Source of the DNA: an uncultured Oscillospiraceae bacterium
GTDB lineage: Bacteria > Bacillota > Clostridia > Oscillospirales > Oscillospiraceae
DNA length: 10,697 nucleotides
Assembly: GCA_947624465.1 (NCBI GenBank)
Contig: CANQKJ010000051.1
Location: 1 to 10,697 of the forward strand
Direction: 5' to 3'
A program made the translations under genes and the position numbers. This document shows, piece after piece, positions 6,899 to 10,697 of the stretch. Position 1 is the stretch's first letter. Every line of letters starts with the position of its first letter. Below the pieces are notes generated by a model. It was not told the DNA's origin. It made no database searches and was given only the letters and a program-made list of their open reading frames with translations.

Positions 6899-6931
6899 AA
6901 AAATCCCCCGCGGCCTGCGGCCGCGGGGGAT
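6899..6931 (-). terminator. Intrinsic terminator of the zinc-ribbon protein gene
   Basis: A perfect 13-bp stem, atcccccgcggcc (6903-6915) with ggccgcgggggat (6919-6931), has a 3-nt loop and is followed on the minus strand by a T run. It lies 13 nt after the stop codon and isolates this gene from the alpha-galactosidase downstream. Confidence 0.9.
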
Positions 6932-6943
6932 CGCGTTTTGGTG

Positions 6944-7339
6944 TCAGCTTTTCTCCTCGAAGGTGGCGCCGCAGGACCGGCAGTGGACGGTGATGCGGCC
7001 CTTGCCCCTGGGCACCCGCATCTGCTGGCCGCAGTTGGGGCACTTGAAGTAGCGGTGGTCCTTATCGGCCATCCGGGTGCGGAAGGAGGCGAAGCTCCGG
7101 GCGACGGGCCGGACGAGCTGAAGGAATTTGGCGTTCTCCGCCCGCCGCCTGTCGATATTGCGGGACAGCATTCGGAACAGGCAGACGATCACCAGGACCA
7201 GAGCGATGAGTTCCAGGACCCCCCAGCGGACGAACAGCCCGACGACGCAGAGGATCACATAGACCACGATGAGGAACATATTCAGCTGGTCGCCGCCGTA
7301 GCGGCCCGCCATGAACTGGGTCAAAGCCCGCCGGATCAT
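6944..7339 (-). CDS. Small membrane protein with C-terminal zinc ribbon
   Basis: This 131-residue protein has a short N-terminal region (MIRRALTQFMAGRYGGDQLN) followed by two closely spaced hydrophobic helices (about 21-37 and 40-55). A basic region rich in Arg comes next, and a zinc ribbon formed by C100-PN-C103 and C120-RS-C123 with the conserved YFKCPNCGQ and RVPRGKGRI stretches. Proteins of this build are widespread in Clostridia and have no established function. By the positive-inside rule the ribbon is cytosolic. ATG 7339 has AGGAGGTGA 8 nt upstream. It has its own promoter and terminator and is divergent from the dCMP deaminase gene. DNA, RNA or protein binding by the ribbon is possible but not shown. 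Confidence 0.85.
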   Translation of the reverse strand: MIRRALTQFMAGRYGGDQLNMFLIVVYVILCVVGLFVRWGVLELIALVLVIVCLFRMLSRNIDRRRAENAKFLQLVRPVARSFASFRTRMADKDHRYFKCPNCGQQMRVPRGKGRITVHCRSCGATFEEKS

Positions 7340-7392
7340 GGGCGTTCACCTCCTCGCCGGGCGGTTTTGGAGCATACCTGAAGGATAACTCT

Positions 7393-7421
7393 ATATTAAG
7401 CCTCCGTTTTGCCCCCGTCAA
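7393..7421 (-). promoter_or_regulatory. Promoter of the zinc-ribbon gene
   Basis: On the minus strand TTGACG (7421-7416), a 17-bp spacer and TAATAT (7398-7393, four of six matches). The predicted start is about 45 nt before the ATG. It is back to back with the plus-strand promoter at 7455-7483. Confidence 0.55.
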
Positions 7422-7454
7422 TGGGGTAAGCGTAAACAAAATGTGAATCTTTCG

Positions 7455-7483
7455 TTGCCTATCCGGGAAAAACCTGCTATACT
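7455..7483 (+). promoter_or_regulatory. Promoter of the dCMP deaminase-apbE pair
   Basis: TTGCCT (7455-7460), a 17-bp spacer and TATACT (7478-7483, one mismatch from TATAAT) give a start near 7490, about 25 nt before ATG 7515. This placement also argues against the in-frame upstream ATG at 7443, which would lie before the promoter. Confidence 0.65.
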
Positions 7484-7514
7484 TGAGCCACATCGCGAAA
7501 AGGAGGCCGCCGCC

Positions 7515-8003
7515 ATGGCCCGCATCGACAAGGAAAACTACTACCTGGACATCGCCTCTACCGTATCGGAGCGCTCCACCTGTATGCGCCGGCACTACGG
7601 GGCCATCATCGTCCAGAACGACGAGATCGTCTCCTCCGGCTACAACGGCGCCCCCCGGGGCCGGAAGAACTGCGGGGATCTGGGCTACTGCGCCCGGGAG
7701 GCCATGAACATCCCCTCCGGGGAGCGGTACGAGCTGTGCCGCTCCGTCCACGCCGAGGCCAACGCCATCATCTCCGCCTCCCGGCGGGAGGTGCTGGGGG
7801 CCACCCTGTACCTGGCCTGCAGGGACCCGGCCACCGGGGAGCTGCTGCAGGGCACCAGCTGCTGTTCCATGTGCCGCCGTCTCATCATCAACGCGGGCAT
7901 CAGCCGCGTGGTGGTGCGGGATACCCCTGCCGCGTACCGGGTGGTGGACGTGCAGAAGGAGTGGATCGACGAGGACGACTCCATCCCCGAGGCGGTGAGA
8001 TGA
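7515..8003 (+). CDS. dCMP deaminase family zinc enzyme (ComE-type cytidine/deoxycytidylate deaminase)
   Basis: This 162-residue protein has the usual family length. It would deaminate dCMP to dUMP, feeding dTMP synthesis, in the cytosol. Conserved stretches are STCMRRHYGAII (21-32) and GYNGAPRG (42-49), with extra cysteines C53, C59 and C75 and then the catalytic HAE (H79, E81). The second zinc motif reads SCCSMC (C117 and C120 as ligands), where the usual sequence has proline before the first cysteine; here that position is C116. ATG 7515 is chosen because AGGAGG sits 8-9 nt upstream and the longer frame from 7443 starts ahead of the promoter. Its stop overlaps the start of apbE as ATGA. dCMP preference over free cytidine is inferred from the ComE-like motif order. 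Confidence 0.88.
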   Translation: MARIDKENYYLDIASTVSERSTCMRRHYGAIIVQNDEIVSSGYNGAPRGRKNCGDLGYCAREAMNIPSGERYELCRSVHAEANAIISASRREVLGATLYLACRDPATGELLQGTSCCSMCRRLIINAGISRVVVRDTPAAYRVVDVQKEWIDEDDSIPEAVR

Positions 8004-9016
8004 GCAGGCCCCGCCTCCTCCGGGTCCTCTCCGCCCTCCTGGCGCTGTGCCCGCTGCTGTGCGCCGGCTGCGCGCCCCGGTCGGAGCCGGCAGAGACCAC
8101 CTTCGCCGCCATGGACACGGTGATGACCCTCACCGTGTACGGCGGGGAGGCGGACGCCCTCTCCGCCGCCAGGGACCGGGTACTGGAGCTGGAGGCCCGC
8201 CTGTCCGTCACCGACCCGGACAGCGAGATCGCCGCCCTCAACCGGGAGAGGACCGCGGCGCTCTCCCCCGACACGGCCGAGCTGCTGTCCCGCTCCCTGG
8301 AACTCTGCGCCCGGACCGGCGGCGCGCTGGACGTCACCATCTATCCCGTGGTCAGGGCCTGGGGCTTCACCACCGGGGACTACGCCGTCCCCGGCGGGGA
8401 TACCCTCTCCGCCCTGCTGGAGAAGGTGGACTACACCAAGGTGCGGCTGGAGGGGAACGCCGCCTCCCTGCCGGCCGGCGCGGAACTCGACCTGGGCGCC
8501 GTGGCCAAGGGGTACGCCGGGGACGAGCTGGCCGCCCTGCTGCGGGAAAAGGGCGTGGAGAGCGCCCTGCTGGAGCTGGGCGGGAACATCCACACCATCG
8601 GCTCCAAACCCGACGGGTCCGACTGGCGGGTGGCCGTCCGGGACCCGGCGGACACGGAGGGGTATCTGGGCGTGGTGTCCGTCTCAAACAAGGCGGTGGT
8701 CACCTCCGGCGGATACGAGCGGTATTTTGAGGAGGACGGCGTCCGCTACTGGCATATCATGGACCCCGCCTCCGGCGCCCCCGCCCGGAGCGGGCTGTTC
8801 TCGGTCACGGTGGCGGCGGACTCCGGCCTCTATGCCGACGCCCTGTCCACCGCCCTGTTCGTCATGGGCCGGGAGAAGGCCCTGGACTACTGGCGGACCC
8901 ACCGGGACTTCGAGGCCATCCTGGTCTCGGAGGACGGCTCGGTCACCGTCACCGAGGGACTGGAAAAGTCCTTCACCCTCTCCGGCGCCCGTACCCTCTC
9001 CGTGGCAAGGCCGTAA
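8000..9016 (+). CDS. apbE: FAD:protein FMN transferase, lipoprotein ApbE
   Basis: This 338-residue enzyme covalently attaches FMN, taken from FAD with magnesium, to threonine or serine of target flavoproteins on the outer face of the membrane (known targets include NqrB/RnfG-type subunits and extracellular reductases). A signal peptide of about 20 residues ends in LLCAGC, making C24 the lipidated cysteine. Family motifs in order are MDTVMTLTVYG (38-48), DVTIYPVVRAWGF (111-123), ELDLGAVAKGYAGDE (162-176), LLELGGNIHTIG (190-201), TSGGYERYF (235-243), HIMDPASGAPA (252-262) and ADALSTALFVMG (279-290), the last carrying the metal-binding D280 and S283/T284. The start at 8000 overlaps the deaminase stop (ATGA). 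A longer frame starting at 7736 would read through the deaminase gene and has no signal peptide at its start. No flavinylated target protein is encoded in the window. Confidence 0.93.
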   Translation: MSRPRLLRVLSALLALCPLLCAGCAPRSEPAETTFAAMDTVMTLTVYGGEADALSAARDRVLELEARLSVTDPDSEIAALNRERTAALSPDTAELLSRSLELCARTGGALDVTIYPVVRAWGFTTGDYAVPGGDTLSALLEKVDYTKVRLEGNAASLPAGAELDLGAVAKGYAGDELAALLREKGVESALLELGGNIHTIGSKPDGSDWRVAVRDPADTEGYLGVVSVSNKAVVTSGGYERYFEEDGVRYWHIMDPASGAPARSGLFSVTVAADSGLYADALSTALFVMGREKALDYWRTHRDFEAILVSEDGSVTVTEGLEKSFTLSGARTLSVARP

Positions 9017-9041
9017 AACTCCCCCGAACGGGGGAGTTTTT
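9016..9041 (+). terminator. Intrinsic terminator after apbE
   Basis: The arms aactccccc (9017/9018-9025) and gggggagtt (9030-9038) form a 9-bp stem with a 4-nt loop, followed by TTTTT. It begins at the last base of the apbE stop codon. Confidence 0.92.
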
Positions 9042-9076
9042 GTCTGTAAGTCCCGAAATATTGTTTGAAAACCCCC

Positions 9077-9105
9077 TTGACAGGAAAGCGTCCGGCCTTT
9101 ACAAT
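9077..9105 (+). promoter_or_regulatory. Strong promoter ahead of the rny leader
   Basis: TTGACA (9077-9082, perfect), exactly 17 bp, and TACAAT (9100-9105, one mismatch). Transcription should start near 9111, more than 215 nt upstream of the rny ATG. This promoter therefore produces a long untranslated leader or a separate small RNA. Confidence 0.85.
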
Positions 9106-9110
9106 GTTAG

Positions 9111-9246
9111 AGGATAATTCTGAAAAACCGTGGGATGTTCCCCGTTTTTTGAGTTTGCAGCGCCGTCCGGCGTTTTCTATACGGTCCGTTTGATAGATTG
9201 TAAACCCGAATAGTGCGCCCAAATTGGGGCGGTTTTTCGATTATCG
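9111..9246 (+). ncRNA. Candidate structured leader or small RNA between apbE and rny
   Basis: The interval from 9042 to 9328 has no coding frame with a ribosome binding site except rny itself. From the predicted start the RNA can close on itself: GATAAT (9113-9118) pairs with ATTATC (9240-9245), and GAAAAACCG (9122-9130) pairs with CGGTTTTTC (9230-9238), with a 3x1 internal loop between them. The inside contains a GTTTG/TAAAC pairing (about 9151-9155 with 9190-9195) and a small hairpin cgcc-gtcc-ggcg. The same 3' strand can instead form a terminator-like hairpin (9216-9237). Possible readings are an attenuator of rny or a free-standing RNA of about 130 nt with a closing stem, as in 6S RNA. 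No family was recognised from the sequence. Confidence 0.4.
9216..9237 (+). terminator. Terminator-like hairpin inside the rny leader
   Basis: CGCCC (9216-9220) pairs with GGGCG (9227-9231) around a short AAATTG loop, followed by GTTTTT. The stem is short but ends in a U-tract. Its 3' part competes with the long-range helix formed by GAAAAACCG near the 5' end of the transcript. Confidence 0.45.
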
Positions 9247-9270
9247 CGGTGCGCTTTTATGCGTATCGCG
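9245..9270 (+). other. Second hairpin in the rny leader
   Basis: cgcggtgcgc (9245-9254) pairs over 10 positions, including two G-U pairs, with gcgtatcgcg (9261-9270) around TTTTAT. TTTCATTTTG follows, a weak U-tract. It could be a second termination point or an RNase processing site about 60 nt before the rny start. The stretch from 9271 to 9310 is AT-rich, with no convincing second promoter. Confidence 0.45.
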
Positions 9271-9328
9271 TTTCATTTTGCTTTGAAAAACGTCAAAAAA
9301 CTTATGTAACAGGAGGTGTGGAACTCAA

Positions 9329-10697
9329 ATGCAAGTCCCAGTGTTCGTACTGGTCATCGTGGCCGTGGCCGCGGGCGCGATCTGTCTCGCCATCGGCCTG
9401 GTCGTGGGCTATCAGCACCGGAAGGCCGCCGCGGAGCGGGAGATCGGCTCCGCCGAGGAGGAGGCCCTGCGCATCATCAACGAGGCCACACGGAGCGCCG
9501 AGAGCAAGAAGCGCGAGGCCACCGTGGAGGCAAAAGAGGAAATTCTCAAGGCCCGCAGCGAGTTCGACAAGGAGATCAAGGACCGCCGGGCCGAGGTCCA
9601 GCGCCAGGAGAACCGCCTGAACCAGAAGGAGGAGAACCTGGACAAGAAGCTGGAGAACCTGGAGCGCAAGGAGGAGGCCGTCACCGCCCGCATCGCCGCG
9701 CTGGACGCGGAGAAGGCGGAGCTGGACAAGATCAAAACCGACCAGCTGGAGATGCTGGAGCGCATTTCCGGCCTGACGGTGGACGAGGCCAAGCGCTACC
9801 TCATCGATCAGCTGGCCGACTCGGTCACCCACGAGGAGGCTGTAAAGCTCAAGGAGATCCAAGCCCGCTTCAAGGAGGAGGCCGACACCTACGCCCGGGA
9901 GCAGATCGCCCTGGCCATCCAGCGGTGCGCCGCCGACCATGTGTCCGAGGCCACCGTGTCCGTGGTGCCGCTCCCCAACGACGAGATGAAGGGCCGCATC
10001 ATCGGCCGGGAGGGCCGGAACATCCGCACCCTGGAGACCATGACCGGCGTGGACCTCATCATCGACGACACCCCCGAGGCCATCACCGTGTCCTGCTTCG
10101 ACCCGGTGCGCCGGGAGATCGCCCGGCTGGCCCTGGAGAAGCTCATCCTGGACGGCCGCATCCACCCCACCCGCATCGAGGAGATGGTGGAGAAGGCCAA
10201 GCGGGAGGTGGACGCCACCATCCGCGCCGAGGGCGAGCGCGCCGTGTTCGAGACCAACGTCCACGGCCTGAACCCCGAGCTGGTGAAGCTGCTGGGCCGC
10301 CAGCACTACCGCACCAGCTTCGGCCAGAACGTGCTGAACCACTCCATCGAGGTCTCCCACCTGGCGGGCCTGCTGGCCGCCGAGCTGGGCGCCAACGTGG
10401 CCGAGGCCAAGCGGGCCGGCCTGCTCCACGACCTGGGCAAGTCGGTGGACCACGAGGTGGAGGGCTCCCACGTCCAGCTGGGCGTGGAGCTGGCCCGGAA
10501 GTACCATGAGAGCGAGGCCGTCATCCACGCCATCGAGGCCCACCACGGCGACGTGGAGGCCAAGACCATCGTGGCCTGCCTGGTCCAGGCGGCCGACGCC
10601 ATCTCCGCCGCCCGCCCCGGCGCCCGCAAGGAGAACGTAGAGTACTACATCAAGCGCCTGGAGAAGTTGGAGGAGCTGTCCTCCTCCTTCCCCGGCG
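9329..10697 (+). CDS. rny: Ribonuclease Y (endoribonuclease), 3' end beyond window
   Basis: 456 residues are visible of a protein usually about 510-520 long. RNase Y is the membrane-anchored endonuclease that starts mRNA decay and processes regulatory RNAs in Firmicutes. Seen in order: an N-terminal membrane helix (about 4-27, [20 protein letters not shown]), a long charged coiled coil (about 30-200, many KEE and EKK repeats), a KH domain with GREG at 226-229 in [15 protein letters not shown], and an HD domain with H338 ([11 protein letters not shown]) and the catalytic H367-D368 in [10 protein letters not shown], then [15 protein letters not shown] 9329 has AGGAGGTG at 9311-9318. Upstream lies a strong promoter and a structured leader, which suggests control at the RNA level. 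Codon use is strongly biased, as for an expressed housekeeping gene. Confidence 0.97.
   Translation, partial: MQVPVFVLVIVAVAAGAICLAIGLVVGYQHRKAAAEREIGSAEEEALRIINEATRSAESKKREATVEAKEEILKARSEFDKEIKDRRAEVQRQENRLNQKEENLDKKLENLERKEEAVTARIAALDAEKAELDKIKTDQLEMLERISGLTVDEAKRYLIDQLADSVTHEEAVKLKEIQARFKEEADTYAREQIALAIQRCAADHVSEATVSVVPLPNDEMKGRIIGREGRNIRTLETMTGVDLIIDDTPEAITVSCFDPVRREIARLALEKLILDGRIHPTRIEEMVEKAKREVDATIRAEGERAVFETNVHGLNPELVKLLGRQHYRTSFGQNVLNHSIEVSHLAGLLAAELGANVAEAKRAGLLHDLGKSVDHEVEGSHVQLGVELARKYHESEAVIHAIEAHHGDVEAKTIVACLVQAADAISAARPGARKENVEYYIKRLEKLEELSSSFPG

Noticed and set aside
7411..7426. Inverted repeat gcccc...ggggt around the -35 of the zinc-ribbon promoter as an operator
   Set aside because: Four-base arms are too short to distinguish from chance in this base composition.
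7443..7514. Upstream in-frame ATG extending the dCMP deaminase by 24 residues
   Set aside because: It precedes the predicted -35/-10 at 7455-7483, lacks a ribosome binding site, and the extra residues are not family-like; ATG 7515 has AGGAGG.
9316..10509. Plus-strand 397-codon frame overlapping rny in another phase
   Set aside because: Starts at an ATG-like position with no separate ribosome binding site and gives a Gly/Arg/Pro-rich out-of-frame product; the phase from ATG 9329 gives full RNase Y.
9302..10546. Minus-strand open frame of 414 codons opposite rny
   Set aside because: Repetitive Leu/Val/His/Gly antisense composition, no domain; RNase Y on the plus strand explains the region.

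Overview
The window looks like a chromosomal segment of a high-GC, low-redundancy gut Clostridia member, most likely Oscillospiraceae (Flavonifractor/Lawsonibacter/Pseudoflavonifractor-like). This is inferred from GC-rich codon choice combined with Firmicutes-type signals (strong AGGAGG ribosome binding sites, TTGACA-17-TATAAT promoters, RNase Y, an AgrC/LytTR two-component pair, and a zinc-ribbon membrane protein typical of Clostridia). No phage, transposon, CRISPR, tRNA or rRNA sequence was seen.

Minus-strand half (7339 down to 1), in transcription order: a small two-helix membrane protein with a C-terminal zinc ribbon (7339-6944) with a near-perfect terminator; a cytosolic GH36 alpha-galactosidase (6691-4502) with its own promoter; a LytTR response regulator and an AgrC-like sensor kinase (4348-3638 and 3641-2319) overlapping by ATGA, with a strong promoter in front and a terminator behind; and a membrane-anchored family 3 glycoside hydrolase (2060 to beyond base 1) whose domains are in permuted order (C-domain, FnIII, then N-domain). 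The short gap before the GH3 gene holds three copies of GCAGTTTG spaced 20 and 21 bp just upstream of a promoter with a good -10 and no -35. This is the layout expected for LytTR activator sites, so the regulator next door is a natural candidate activator of the GH3 gene. The GH3 gene also has an in-frame TAA at codon 7 of the start that the ribosome binding site points to.

Plus-strand half (7455 to 10697): divergent from the zinc-ribbon gene is a coupled pair, dCMP deaminase (7515-8003) and a lipoprotein ApbE flavin transferase (8000-9016), closed by a terminator. Then comes a strong promoter and a roughly 220-base untranslated leader, with a long-range 15-bp terminal helix and terminator-like hairpins, followed by rny (RNase Y, 9329 to beyond the window end).

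The glycosidases and the two-component pair suggest a glycan-use locus with local control. The plus-strand genes are housekeeping. The signals most worth following up are the putative LytTR sites, the early stop in the GH3 gene, and the structured leader in front of rny.
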